NCBI GenBank assembly: GCA_902584635.1
Contig: CACIAQ010000004.1
Span: 1-64,000, forward strand
Reading direction: 5' to 3'
DNA length: 64,000 bases
Origin: an uncultured Alphaproteobacteria bacterium
GTDB lineage: Bacteria; Pseudomonadota; Alphaproteobacteria; Rhodobacterales; Rhodobacteraceae
A program made the translations under genes and the position numbers. This document shows positions 1 through 8,890 of the stretch, piece after piece (the stretch's first letter is position 1; the number at the start of each line of letters is the position of its first letter). The notes beneath the pieces were generated by a model. It ran no database searches, had not been told where the DNA came from, and worked only from the letters and a program-made list of their open reading frames with translations.

Positions 1-94
1 GAGTCGCATTCTCATCTCTTTCCATATGCTTGGAATACCCAACAACATCGGCAACAAGAATTACAGCTATTTTACGATCTATTTCGGTGTTCAT
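1..94 (-). CDS. Class III adenylate/guanylate cyclase, N-terminal fragment
   Basis: Only the first 31 codons lie inside the window; the gene runs off the left edge. The reverse strand from the ATG at 94 reads MNTEIDRKIAVILVADVV and then GYSKHMERDENAT, the start of the class III nucleotidyl cyclase fold. The Asp in VAD is the first metal-binding residue of that family. A purine-rich GGGGGA stands just upstream of the ATG. It matches the first residues of the cyclase at 8891 almost position for position, so the two are paralogues. What follows the cyclase domain cannot be seen. Confidence 0.8.
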   Translation of the reverse strand, partial: MNTEIDRKIAVILVADVVGYSKHMERDENAT

Positions 95-320
95 ACAGTC
101 TCCCCCAATTCAGTTTTTATAATGAACTTAATAGGTAAAGTTGTAAACACCCCAACTGTTGCATATACCACAAAGATTGCACGCTAACATTCTTGTTGAT
201 AAATACCGATAACACAATACACAAAAGGTGTAACCCTTATCCAAAGAGGTTACTAGCTCAAACTTGGCGCTAAAGAATCAGAAGTATTCTTTTCATAATT
301 AAATAGTCCAATAACTACGG

Positions 321-1952
321 TTATGTATGATCGTCTATAATCATAGTAGCGCATTTTTCTCCAATCATAATTGTGGGAGCGTTTGTATTGCCTGAAGTAA
401 TAGTTGGCATAATAGATGCGTCTGCTACTCGGATATTATTAAGCCCTCTCATTTTTAATGAACTATCAACAACAGCTAAAGGATCTTTACCCATTTTACA
501 AGTCCCAACTGGATGATAAATTGTATCAGCACGATTTCTAATATGCTGTTCCCACTCTTTGTCTGTGAGATTACTATGAACCCCATAAATTTCTCTCTTT
601 TGGTATTTTTTGAGAGGTGGAGTGTTTAAAATATTTTGAGTTATTTTTGCACCCTTTATTAAGGTGTCTACGTCTCGATTATCATTTAAGAAATTAGGAT
701 TTATCAAGGGGGCATCATTGTATTCAGCTGAAGCTAAAGAAACTGTGCCTCTGGAATAAGGTCTAAGCAGACAGACGTGGCATGAATAACCATATCCATA
801 GTGTAGTTTTCTAAGATGATCGTCGATGAGGCCTATAACGAAATGATGTTGTATGTTGGGTCTGTCCAAAGATTGGTCGGTTTTCAAAAATCCTCCAGCC
901 TCTGAAAGAGTGGAGGAAATCATAGAGTTCCCATGAGTTAGCCATTTTGCCATTTCTCGTAAAATCTTAAAAAAGCCATCTGGAGAAAATCCTAAGGTAT
1001 TTTTATCATCAGTTTTAAAGCAGAAGTTAAAGTCAATATGATCCTGCAAATTCTTTCCAACACCTGGTAGTTCATGGATTAACTCGATACCATGACGTTT
1101 TATATCCTCTAATGCACCAATTCCAGAGCGCTGTAAAATAGTAGGGGACATCAAAGAGCCTGCTGAAAGAATTACCTCTTTATGTGCCCTGATTTTCTTT
1201 TTTTTACCTTGATGCATATATTCCAAGCCAACTGCTTTTTTCCCATCAAAAACTATTCTCACGACATTTGCCTTAGTAATAATTTCTAGATTTTCTCTAT
1301 TTTTTACATGGGGCAAAAGGTAAGCCGCAGCAGTGGAGCATCGTTGGCCATTTTTGTTTTCTGAATGGAAAATTGTTGATTGCCAAAAACCTGCACCTTC
1401 GTTATCCCCTGTATTGAAGTCTTCTCTAATTTTGACCTGATAGTTTGCACAGGCCTTAATATACGCATGTGAAATTGGTTTGGCTGCTTTTTGATTGGAT
1501 ACTTCTAAAGGCCCGAAGTTCCCATGAAACTTTTTACTTCCATTTTCATTATTTTCAGCCTTTTTAAAAAATGGAAGTACTTCATTCCAACTCCAGCCAT
1601 TATTTCCTTCGTTTGCCCAACTATCATAGTCTTCTTTCTGTCCCCTAATATAAATCATAGCATTTATTGCGCTTGATCCACCCAGCGCTTTGCCTCTGGG
1701 TTGATAACCTCTCCTATCATTCAGACCTTTTTGAGGTGTTGTATGAAATGCCCAATTATTAAATTTGGGCTTGTCTCTAAGCATTAGAAGTCCACCCGCA
1801 GGGGCTCTAAAAAGCAAATTGCTGCCCCAGCCACCAGCTTCTAAAAGACAAACTTTATATTTGCTTCTTTCACTCAATCGGGATGCGATTACTGCCCCTG
1901 CTGACCCGCCACCAATTATTACGAAATCTGCTTCTTCCAAAATTCTATCCAA
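321..1952 (-). CDS. GMC-family FAD-dependent alcohol oxidoreductase
   Basis: 543 residues, the usual length for choline dehydrogenase-like GMC flavoproteins, which oxidise an alcohol to an aldehyde. The N-terminal FAD-binding motif is FVIIGGGSAGAVIASRLSE, followed by the GMC signature region GKALGGSSAINAMIYIRG (about residues 88-105). The C-terminal motif YHPVGTCKMG supplies the catalytic His, followed by RVADASIMPTITSGNTNAP. The start is TTG and overlaps the end of the aldehyde dehydrogenase gene by 8 bases; no nearby ATG fits. It is the last gene of a minus-strand operon that makes chemical sense as alcohol to aldehyde to acid to acyl-CoA. The substrate cannot be read from sequence; polyethylene-glycol or terpene-alcohol dehydrogenases are relatives with similar gene neighbourhoods. 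Confidence 0.88.
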   Translation of the reverse strand: MDRILEEADFVIIGGGSAGAVIASRLSERSKYKVCLLEAGGWGSNLLFRAPAGGLLMLRDKPKFNNWAFHTTPQKGLNDRRGYQPRGKALGGSSAINAMIYIRGQKEDYDSWANEGNNGWSWNEVLPFFKKAENNENGSKKFHGNFGPLEVSNQKAAKPISHAYIKACANYQVKIREDFNTGDNEGAGFWQSTIFHSENKNGQRCSTAAAYLLPHVKNRENLEIITKANVVRIVFDGKKAVGLEYMHQGKKKKIRAHKEVILSAGSLMSPTILQRSGIGALEDIKRHGIELIHELPGVGKNLQDHIDFNFCFKTDDKNTLGFSPDGFFKILREMAKWLTHGNSMISSTLSEAGGFLKTDQSLDRPNIQHHFVIGLIDDHLRKLHYGYGYSCHVCLLRPYSRGTVSLASAEYNDAPLINPNFLNDNRDVDTLIKGAKITQNILNTPPLKKYQKREIYGVHSNLTDKEWEQHIRNRADTIYHPVGTCKMGKDPLAVVDSSLKMRGLNNIRVADASIMPTITSGNTNAPTIMIGEKCATMIIDDHT

Positions 1953-3339
1953 GCTTTTTCATAATTTTTGAGAGCAAACTAAAGGCTTTGCCTCTCGGTG
2001 GCCGTATCATGGCCAGAATAAAATCTATACTGGTTTGATGATAAATAGACTTTAAATGTGAAAAATTTAAAAAGCCTTCATATCCATGAAAACACCCATG
2101 CCCTGACTGACCCACTCCTCCGAAAGGAAGTCTGGACTGTAAAATGTGAAACATTGTATCGTTCACAGTAATTCCCCCAGATCTTGTGTTATCTATAACA
2201 AAGTTTTGTTCAGATTGGCTTCGGCCAAAATAATATAGTCCTAGTGGGTTATCATTTTTATTTATGTAGTCAACAACATCACTGATACTGTCATAAGTCA
2301 TTATAGGAAGAACTGGGCCAAAAATCTCATGTTTCATAACATCCATGCCATCATTAACTTCGGTGACTATTTTTGTTGAAATCATATTTCTATCAAGATC
2401 ATCATTCTTGCCTAAGCTTTCAACCTTTGCTCCTTTTTTAGTGGCATCCGATAAATAACTATTCATTCTTTTCAAATGCTGTTTATTAACCATCGAAGTT
2501 TGATTATGGCTATTCGGTTCAGGAAAAAATTTTGAATAAGCTTTTTGTAATTCTGAAATCAAGTTCCTTTCCTCATCTTTCTTAACAAATATATAATCAG
2601 GCGAAAGGCAGATCTGACCGGCATTTAGTGTTTTTGAAAATAATATTCGCTCTGCAGCTAGCGCCATGTTGGCATTGGTTCCAATTATGGTTGGGCTCTT
2701 GCCTCCGAGTTCAAGCGTTGTTGGTACTAGGTTTTTTGCTGCTTGAGCTGCTACTTTTTTTGCAACTCTATTACTACCTATAAAGAGAAGGTGATCGAGT
2801 TTTAGGCCACTGAATCGTTCGCCAACCGATGGCCCGCCAGTTATCACAGCAAGTTCAGAAATATCAAAATATTTCTCAACACCCTCTTTAATAATATTAG
2901 CGGTAGCAGGAGTGATTTCCGATGGTTTTACCATAGCGCGATTACCTGCGGCGAATATAGATGCAAGTGGATAGAAAATTAAACCCACAGGAAAATTCCA
3001 AGGAGCAATTATACCCACTGTTCCTAATGGCGATGGTTGCAAAAAACTCTTTGCTCCTAGTAGGTCTGTTCCGAGTGACGAAAATCGCCTCTGTGGCTGC
3101 ATCCACCTCTTTAATTTTTTTATAGTAAATAGGATATTCCGTATCGTTTGATCGATCTCCGAAATCTTAATTTCATCAACGGATCTATTTTGAAAATCTT
3201 GATTTAATGCTTTGATAATTTTTTCCTGATGCGTCTCAATTAATGCAACACATCTCTTCAAAAGATCTGTTCTTTTTTCTAATGAAGGTGGCCCTTCTTT
3301 CAAAAATGCTTTTTTTTGAACCTTTAAGATATTTTCCAT
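1945..3339 (-). CDS. Aldehyde dehydrogenase, coniferyl-aldehyde dehydrogenase type
   Basis: NAD(P)-dependent oxidation of an aldehyde to the acid. Motifs include APWNFPVGLI (about residue 110), the general-base Glu in TTLELGGKSP and the nucleophilic Cys in LNAGQICLSPDYIF. The short form of the enzyme and the C-terminal hydrophobic/basic tail match the coniferyl-aldehyde or fatty-aldehyde class. I start at the ATG at 3339 (MENILKVQKKAF), which fits the family. A TTG at 3354 would add five residues and overlap the TGA of the upstream synthetase as TTGA, so it is also possible. It lies between the acyl-CoA synthetase and the GMC oxidoreductase and probably takes the GMC product. Confidence 0.87.
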   Translation of the reverse strand: MENILKVQKKAFLKEGPPSLEKRTDLLKRCVALIETHQEKIIKALNQDFQNRSVDEIKISEIDQTIRNILFTIKKLKRWMQPQRRFSSLGTDLLGAKSFLQPSPLGTVGIIAPWNFPVGLIFYPLASIFAAGNRAMVKPSEITPATANIIKEGVEKYFDISELAVITGGPSVGERFSGLKLDHLLFIGSNRVAKKVAAQAAKNLVPTTLELGGKSPTIIGTNANMALAAERILFSKTLNAGQICLSPDYIFVKKDEERNLISELQKAYSKFFPEPNSHNQTSMVNKQHLKRMNSYLSDATKKGAKVESLGKNDDLDRNMISTKIVTEVNDGMDVMKHEIFGPVLPIMTYDSISDVVDYINKNDNPLGLYYFGRSQSEQNFVIDNTRSGGITVNDTMFHILQSRLPFGGVGQSGHGCFHGYEGFLNFSHLKSIYHQTSIDFILAMIRPPRGKAFSLLSKIMKKLG

Positions 3340-3350
3340 AGCCGGGCTAC

Positions 3351-4916
3351 TCAATTTTTCACAATCTTGTTACTACCTCGCCCCCAGTATTCATCACGTA
3401 AAAGTCGCTTATATAGCTTACCAGTGGGAAGTCTTGGTATTTTATCTATGTAGTCAATCGAACGCGGTATTTTCTGTCGTGACAGATGCTCTGAAAGATA
3501 ATCAAGTAACTCTTTTGTGAGCGCTTCATCTCCCTTAATTCCGTCAATGGGTTGCACTACAGCCTTTACCTCCTCTCCCAAATCGTTATTCGGAACTCCA
3601 AAAACAGCGGCATCAAAAACTTTTGGGTGTGGGATTAGTAGGTCTTCACATTCTTGAGGGTAAATATTCACACCTCCTGAAATAATCATAAAGGTTTTTC
3701 TATCCGTTAGATATAGATATCCGTCGCTATCGGTATAACCAACATCCCAAACAGTGGTTAGTTGTTTATCTTCGGAGTATGCTTCTGAAGTTCTTTCGGG
3801 ATCATTAAAATATTCAAATTCTGAAGTTGGTTTAAACCACAAAGTGCCGGGCTCTCTCAGAGGAAGTTCCTTCATATTATCGTCGAGAACTGCCAACTCA
3901 CCGGAAACAATCTTTCCTACGGTGCCTGGGTGTTCAAGCCACTCTTCGCTATTGCAATATGCAAAGCCAAAAGCTTCTGTTGCCCCATAGTACTCATATA
4001 TGATTGGCCCCCACCAATCTATCATTTGATACTTAACTTTCTCAGGGCAGGGTGCAGCCCCATGAATGGCATATTTATGGGATGACAGGTCATACATACC
4101 CTTTTCTTTTTCTGATAGTTTTAGCATTCTGGAAAACATAGTTGGAACTAGTTGAGAATGGGTGACTTTATACTTTTCAACGAGTCTCAAGAATTCTAAT
4201 GGATCAAATTGTTCCATTATTATAGTCGTTGCGCCGGTACCTATCGCAAAACTAGCAGCGGCTAAAGGTGCGGAGTGATACAAAGGTGCTGGTGAAAGAT
4301 ATACGACGTTATCTTGGTCAAAAGACCATAATTTCATAAGAAAATTGAATACTGGCAACCGTTCATCTGGTTTTTGAAATGGTAGTGGTCTTAATATACC
4401 TTTTGGGCGTCCTGTTGTTCCCGAAGAATATAGCATCGAAGTTCCCAGACATTCGTCATCTATTGGATGGGTCGGAAAATTCGAGATAGTCTCTTCATAA
4501 TCTAATATTTTTTTGGATAAAGATTGCTTTTCTGCCCCCACGACCAGAATCTTCTTAAGACCGGGACAAGAGTCTTCCGCTTCAATCACTGTTGGAAGCA
4601 TTTTCGAAGATGTTATCAATACCTGGGATTCTGAATTGTTAATTATATAGGAGACCTCACTTGCGGTTAAATAAGAGTTTATGCATGTGTAATATAAACC
4701 TGCACGTTCACCAGCAGAGTTTGCTTCTAAAAATCTGTCATTATTTTCCATAAAGATTGAATAATGATCCTTGAATTTCAGATTAATTGATCGCAGGTAG
4801 TGGGCAAGTTGATTTACTCGACTCTCAAACTCTCCATATGTGACTTCTTTTCCGGTCGATGCCATAATAAAAGCAGGACGATCAGCATACTTCTTTCCCA
4901 TCTCTCCTGGATACAT
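3351..4916 (-). CDS. Acyl-CoA synthetase (AMP-forming), second of tandem pair
   Basis: 521-residue ANL-superfamily enzyme that activates a carboxylic acid to its CoA thioester through an acyl-adenylate. The P-loop-like motif is YSSGTTGRPKG (about residues 164-174); later come YYGATEAFG, the adenylate-binding TDRKTFMIISGG and the C-terminal catalytic Lys in RLPTGKLYKR. It aligns end to end with its neighbour at 4935, so the pair arose by tandem duplication. A good ribosome site, AAGGAG, precedes the ATG. Its product gene ends where the aldehyde dehydrogenase begins, indicating coupled translation and a role in capturing the acid made by that enzyme. Confidence 0.9.
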   Translation of the reverse strand: MYPGEMGKKYADRPAFIMASTGKEVTYGEFESRVNQLAHYLRSINLKFKDHYSIFMENNDRFLEANSAGERAGLYYTCINSYLTASEVSYIINNSESQVLITSSKMLPTVIEAEDSCPGLKKILVVGAEKQSLSKKILDYEETISNFPTHPIDDECLGTSMLYSSGTTGRPKGILRPLPFQKPDERLPVFNFLMKLWSFDQDNVVYLSPAPLYHSAPLAAASFAIGTGATTIIMEQFDPLEFLRLVEKYKVTHSQLVPTMFSRMLKLSEKEKGMYDLSSHKYAIHGAAPCPEKVKYQMIDWWGPIIYEYYGATEAFGFAYCNSEEWLEHPGTVGKIVSGELAVLDDNMKELPLREPGTLWFKPTSEFEYFNDPERTSEAYSEDKQLTTVWDVGYTDSDGYLYLTDRKTFMIISGGVNIYPQECEDLLIPHPKVFDAAVFGVPNNDLGEEVKAVVQPIDGIKGDEALTKELLDYLSEHLSRQKIPRSIDYIDKIPRLPTGKLYKRLLRDEYWGRGSNKIVKN

Positions 4917-4934
4917 AATTTATTCTCCTTAATA

Positions 4935-6497
4935 TTATTCCTGGACAATTCGACTTTTACCTTCGCCCCAGTATTTATCTCTCAACACTCTTTTATATAA
5001 TTTACCGGTTGGAAGTCTTGGAAGTTCTGTGACAAAGTCAATGGAACGGGGAACTTTTTGTCTTGATAGGTTACTGTGAAGATATTCTAATAATTCACTA
5101 GCTAGTGCCTCGTTTGACATAGTGCTTTCAACGGGTTGGACAACTGCTTTTACTTCCTCTCCCAAATCTTCATTTGGAACACCAAAAACGGCAGCATCAA
5201 AAACTTTTGGGTAAGATATAAGGAGGTCTTCACACTCTTGGGGGTAAATATTTACACCTCCAGATATAATCATAAAGGCTTTTCTGTCTGTTAAATAAAG
5301 AAATCCATCTTCATCTAAATAACCAACGTCTCCTACTGTAGTTAAGCTTTTATCTGCGGAATAGGCTTCTGCAGTTTTTTCAGGCTCCTTATGATAGTTA
5401 AATTCAGAAGCAGGTTTAAACCAAAGAGTACCCGGCTCACCCACAGGCATTTCATTCATCTCATCGTCCATTACTGTTAACTCGCCTATCATTATTTTGC
5501 CCACTGTTCCAGGGTGATCCAACCATTCCTTTGTATCACAATAAGCAAAACCAAAGGCCTCTGTAGCTCCATAGTATTCACAAATAATTGGTCCCCACCA
5601 CTCAATCATTTGTCGTTTTACCTGTTCTGGGCAAGGAGCAGCTGCATGAAGTGCATATTTTAGTGACGAAAGATCATACTTATTTTTTTCTTCATCACTT
5701 AGTTTGAGCATTCTGCTAAACATTGTCGGCACTAATTGAGAATGCGTAATTGAGTATTTTTCTATAAGACTCAAATATTCTAGAGGCTCGAACTTCTCCA
5801 TAATTACAGTCGTTGCCCCTTTTCTTATCGTTAAGCTATTTGCAGCTTGAGGAGCGGAGTGATAAAGAGGAGCGGGAGAAAGATAAATCATATCTTCACT
5901 GTAATTCCATAAATTAGATAAAAAGCTAAATATAGGAAGTGGCTCATCAGGTTTTTGGTCGGGCAAAGGACGCAAAATACCCTTGGGCCTTCCAGTTGTA
6001 CCGGAAGAATAAAGCATGGCTGCGCCGAGACTTTCGTCTGAAATTGGTGACGTAGGGTTTTGAGAAATGGTTTTCACGAAATCATGCATACCATCGGGTA
6101 ACGGTGCTTCTTCTGCCCCTACTACCAAAATTTTCTTTAGAACAGAGCAATTTTTCACTGCTTTTTTGACTATTTCTAATTTTGATATTGATGTAATGAG
6201 TATTTTAGAGTCAGAGTTCACCAAAATATATTCTAGTTCCTCCTCTTTGAGATAAGAATTTATACAGGTATAAATTAATCCTGCGCGCTCACCTGCAGAG
6301 TTTGACTCAAGATACCTATTATTATTTTCCATGAAAATTGAATAGTGGTCACCTTTTTCCAAGCCCTCATCTCTTAAAAAATGAGCAAGTTGGTTTGAGC
6401 GTTCCTCATATTCTCTGTATGTAACCGTCTCCCCGCTTGAAGCCATTATAAATGCTGGTCTATCTTCATACTTTTTTGCTAGATTCCCAGGATACAT
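4935..6497 (-). CDS. Acyl-CoA synthetase (AMP-forming), first of tandem pair
   Basis: 520 residues, with the same motif set as the gene at 3351: YSSGTTGRPKG, YYGATEAFG, TDRKAFMIISGG and RLPTGKLYKR with the C-terminal Lys. The catalytic parts are nearly identical in the two copies, while the N-terminal acyl-pocket stretch (residues about 100-150) is more divergent, which suggests different acyl preferences rather than simple dosage. The ATG follows the TAA of the DUF1330 gene directly (TAAATG), so the two are translationally coupled. It belongs to the same alcohol-to-acyl-CoA operon. Confidence 0.9.
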   Translation of the reverse strand: MYPGNLAKKYEDRPAFIMASSGETVTYREYEERSNQLAHFLRDEGLEKGDHYSIFMENNNRYLESNSAGERAGLIYTCINSYLKEEELEYILVNSDSKILITSISKLEIVKKAVKNCSVLKKILVVGAEEAPLPDGMHDFVKTISQNPTSPISDESLGAAMLYSSGTTGRPKGILRPLPDQKPDEPLPIFSFLSNLWNYSEDMIYLSPAPLYHSAPQAANSLTIRKGATTVIMEKFEPLEYLSLIEKYSITHSQLVPTMFSRMLKLSDEEKNKYDLSSLKYALHAAAPCPEQVKRQMIEWWGPIICEYYGATEAFGFAYCDTKEWLDHPGTVGKIMIGELTVMDDEMNEMPVGEPGTLWFKPASEFNYHKEPEKTAEAYSADKSLTTVGDVGYLDEDGFLYLTDRKAFMIISGGVNIYPQECEDLLISYPKVFDAAVFGVPNEDLGEEVKAVVQPVESTMSNEALASELLEYLHSNLSRQKVPRSIDFVTELPRLPTGKLYKRVLRDKYWGEGKSRIVQE

Positions 6498-6788
6498 TTA
6501 TAGTCCCTCGAATACTCTGCAATCTCTGTTAGCTCCCCCATCAAGCGCTAATAGAGCGTCTTGGTATTCTTCGCTGTCAATACACTCCGCTGCTTTTTCA
6601 AATGACTCAAATTCAACCAACACGGTTTGTTCTACTTTGCCATCTTCAAAAACTTTAATTTTATTTGTGCTTGCAAGAACTTTTCCATTATATTTTTCTA
6701 TAGCCGGTCTAGCTAATTTGAGGTACGCAGCTCTTTTCTCGGGATCGGCAGTACTTCTGTGTGCGCTAATAAAATAACCTTTGGGCAT
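6498..6788 (-). CDS. DUF1330 small dimeric alpha/beta-barrel protein
   Basis: 96 residues with the DUF1330 pattern: MPKGYFISAHRSTADPEK, then YLKLARPAIEKYNGKVLA and a C-terminal DGGANRDCRVFEG. The fold is a ferredoxin-like dimeric barrel; no general activity is established for the family, although members sit beside fatty-acid and xenobiotic pathways. A strong AGGAG lies upstream of the ATG. It is the first gene of the operon that continues with two acyl-CoA synthetases, so it may be an accessory protein of the pathway. A role in removing or binding a reactive intermediate would be a guess. Confidence 0.85.
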   Translation of the reverse strand: MPKGYFISAHRSTADPEKRAAYLKLARPAIEKYNGKVLASTNKIKVFEDGKVEQTVLVEFESFEKAAECIDSEEYQDALLALDGGANRDCRVFEGL

Positions 6789-6813
6789 TTTTCACTCCTC
6801 TTTACATTTATAG

Positions 6814-6860
6814 ACATAGTTTAAGTTATCTTTCTGAAGACAACAATATCTAAACTATGT
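6814..6860. promoter_or_regulatory. Interrupted 10-bp inverted repeat upstream of the alcohol-oxidation operon
   Basis: The arms ACATAGTTTA (6814-6823) and TAAACTATGT (6851-6860) are perfect reverse complements separated by 27 bases. They end 26 bases upstream of the DUF1330 start codon, in the only gap between that operon and typA. The position suits an operator or looped regulator site; no regulator gene is adjacent. Confidence 0.35.
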
Positions 6861-6907
6861 AACAAGCGAGCGTTTAAGGGGTCTAATTAATGAAAGTTTA
6901 CAACTTA

Positions 6908-8737
6908 TTAACTTGCGATTTTCTGGCTTCGCTTTCTTTCAACTGAGGTAAGTATCCGTTTTCTCAAGCGAATATGATTAGGCGTAACTTCAACCAGCTC
7001 GTCATTATCGATATAAGCGATTGCTTGCTCTAGACTAAGCTTTGATGGAGGTGTCAATCGCACTGCTTCGTCATTACCAGAGGCTCTAATATTAGTTAAT
7101 TTTTTTCCTTTTAGGGGGTTGACTTCTAGATCATTGTCTCTGTTATGCTCACCAATAATCATCCCTTCATAAACTTCTTCTCCTGACCCAATGAAAAACT
7201 TTCCTCTTTCTTCAAGGTTAAAAATAGCATACGCAACCGAGCTTCCGTTTTCCATGGAGATTAAAACACCTTGGCGGCGCCCTGCAATTGAGCCTTTATG
7301 CGGACTCCAGGAGTGGAACACGCGGTTTAATATTCCTGTTCCCCTTGTATCGGTCATAAATTCACTGTGATATCCAATTAATCCGCGCGATGGGACTAAT
7401 GCAATAATTCTTGTTTTCCCAGAGCCTGAAGACTTCAAATCAACTATTTCTCCTTTCCTAAAAGACAATTTCTCTATTACAGCACCTGAGAATTCTTCAT
7501 CGACGTCAATAGTAACTTCCTCAATAGGTTCATTTTTAACGCCATCCACGTCCTTATAAATAACGCGTGGTCTTGAAATAGAGAGCTCAAATCCCTCTCT
7601 CCTCATATTTTCAATCAAAACACCCATTTGTAATTCACCTCTTCCCGAGACATCAAAGGCTTCACCACCTGGTGTGTCCACCATCTTAATTGCGACGTTA
7701 CTTTCGCATTCTTTTTGCAAACGGTCTCTAATTACTCTGCTCTGAACTTTTTTACCGTCTCTACCCGCTAAAGGGCTGTCATTAATTCCAAATGTGACTG
7801 TAATAGTTGGAGGATCTATGGGTTGAGCTGGGATTGGGTCTGCAACTGATTGGTCTGCTATTGTATCTGCGACAGTTGCTTTGCTCATTCCAGCTAGGGA
7901 TACTATATCTCCAGCTTCAGCTGTATCTATTGCTTGCTGTTTTAACCCTCTAAATGCCAAAATCTTATTAACACGAAAATTTTCTATACGCTCATTATTG
8001 ATGCTAATAGCTTTAAGATTTTGCCCTGTTTTGAGCGTACCTGACTCAATTCGTCCGGTAAGAACTCTTCCTAGAAAACTATCCCCACCTAGTGTTGTAG
8101 CCAGCATCTTGAACGGTTTGTTACGTTTCGAGATTTGGCTTGGTTGAGCAACATGTGTTGAAATTAATTTAAAGAGGCTATCAAGATTCTTTCTAGGCCC
8201 TTCCAAGCTTTCGTCTGCCCAACCGGAACGTCCGGATGCGTATAAAATAGGAAAATCCAATTGATCGTCATTCGCACCTAAATTAGCAAAAAGGTCGAAA
8301 ACCTCGTCTAGCGCTCTATCAGGCTCGGCATCTTGCTTATCAACTTTGTTTAATACAACTATAGGTTTGAGCCCGAGTGAAAGAGCTTTTGAAGTAACAA
8401 ATTTTGTCTGAGGCATTGGACCCTCTGCTGCGTCAACTAACAGTACTACTCCGTCTACCATTGAGAGTATACGCTCAACCTCGCCTCCAAAATCTGCATG
8501 TCCTGGCGTATCAACTATATTAAACCGAATATCGTTCCAAACAACTGAAGTAGCTTTCGCCAATATTGTGATACCTCTTTCACGTTCAAGATCGTTACTA
8601 TCCAAAGCACGTTCCACTGTCGCTTCATTCTCTCTAAAAGCTCCAGATTGCTTCAGCAACTCGTCTACTAAAGTCGTTTTCCCGTGATCAACGTGTGCGA
8701 TGATCGCAATGTTGCGTAATTCCATTTTACTGTTCAT
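6908..8737 (-). CDS. typA: Ribosome-associated translational GTPase TypA/BipA
   Basis: 609 residues, full length for TypA. The G1 motif is AHVDHGKTTL (residues 14-23), followed by RERGITI (switch I), DTPGHADFGGEVER (G3) and NKVDKQDA (G4), then EF-Tu domain 2 and the EF-G-like C-terminal domains with TDTRGTGILNRVFHSW. It binds the ribosome A-site region and takes part in 50S assembly and stress or cold adaptation. It is a single gene divergent from the cyclase at 8891 and has no functional tie to its neighbours. Confidence 0.97.
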   Translation of the reverse strand: MNSKMELRNIAIIAHVDHGKTTLVDELLKQSGAFRENEATVERALDSNDLERERGITILAKATSVVWNDIRFNIVDTPGHADFGGEVERILSMVDGVVLLVDAAEGPMPQTKFVTSKALSLGLKPIVVLNKVDKQDAEPDRALDEVFDLFANLGANDDQLDFPILYASGRSGWADESLEGPRKNLDSLFKLISTHVAQPSQISKRNKPFKMLATTLGGDSFLGRVLTGRIESGTLKTGQNLKAISINNERIENFRVNKILAFRGLKQQAIDTAEAGDIVSLAGMSKATVADTIADQSVADPIPAQPIDPPTITVTFGINDSPLAGRDGKKVQSRVIRDRLQKECESNVAIKMVDTPGGEAFDVSGRGELQMGVLIENMRREGFELSISRPRVIYKDVDGVKNEPIEEVTIDVDEEFSGAVIEKLSFRKGEIVDLKSSGSGKTRIIALVPSRGLIGYHSEFMTDTRGTGILNRVFHSWSPHKGSIAGRRQGVLISMENGSSVAYAIFNLEERGKFFIGSGEEVYEGMIIGEHNRDNDLEVNPLKGKKLTNIRASGNDEAVRLTPPSKLSLEQAIAYIDNDELVEVTPNHIRLRKRILTSVERKRSQKIAS

Positions 8738-8890
8738 TTAAACTTTAAATTATTCACTGTTGTTGCTTATTATCAAATATCTGAAAAAGCAAGAAAAATC
8801 CTTCAAAGAGTAATGAGCCTTTGAGAATGAATTTGATGGCATAATTAGTTCACTTCATGTACGGTTATAAAAAGTTGAAGCAGAATTACG

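Noticed and set aside
3754-5000. Plus-strand frames inside the two acyl-CoA synthetase genes
   Set aside because: They mirror well-conserved coding sequence on the other strand and have no recognisable motifs.
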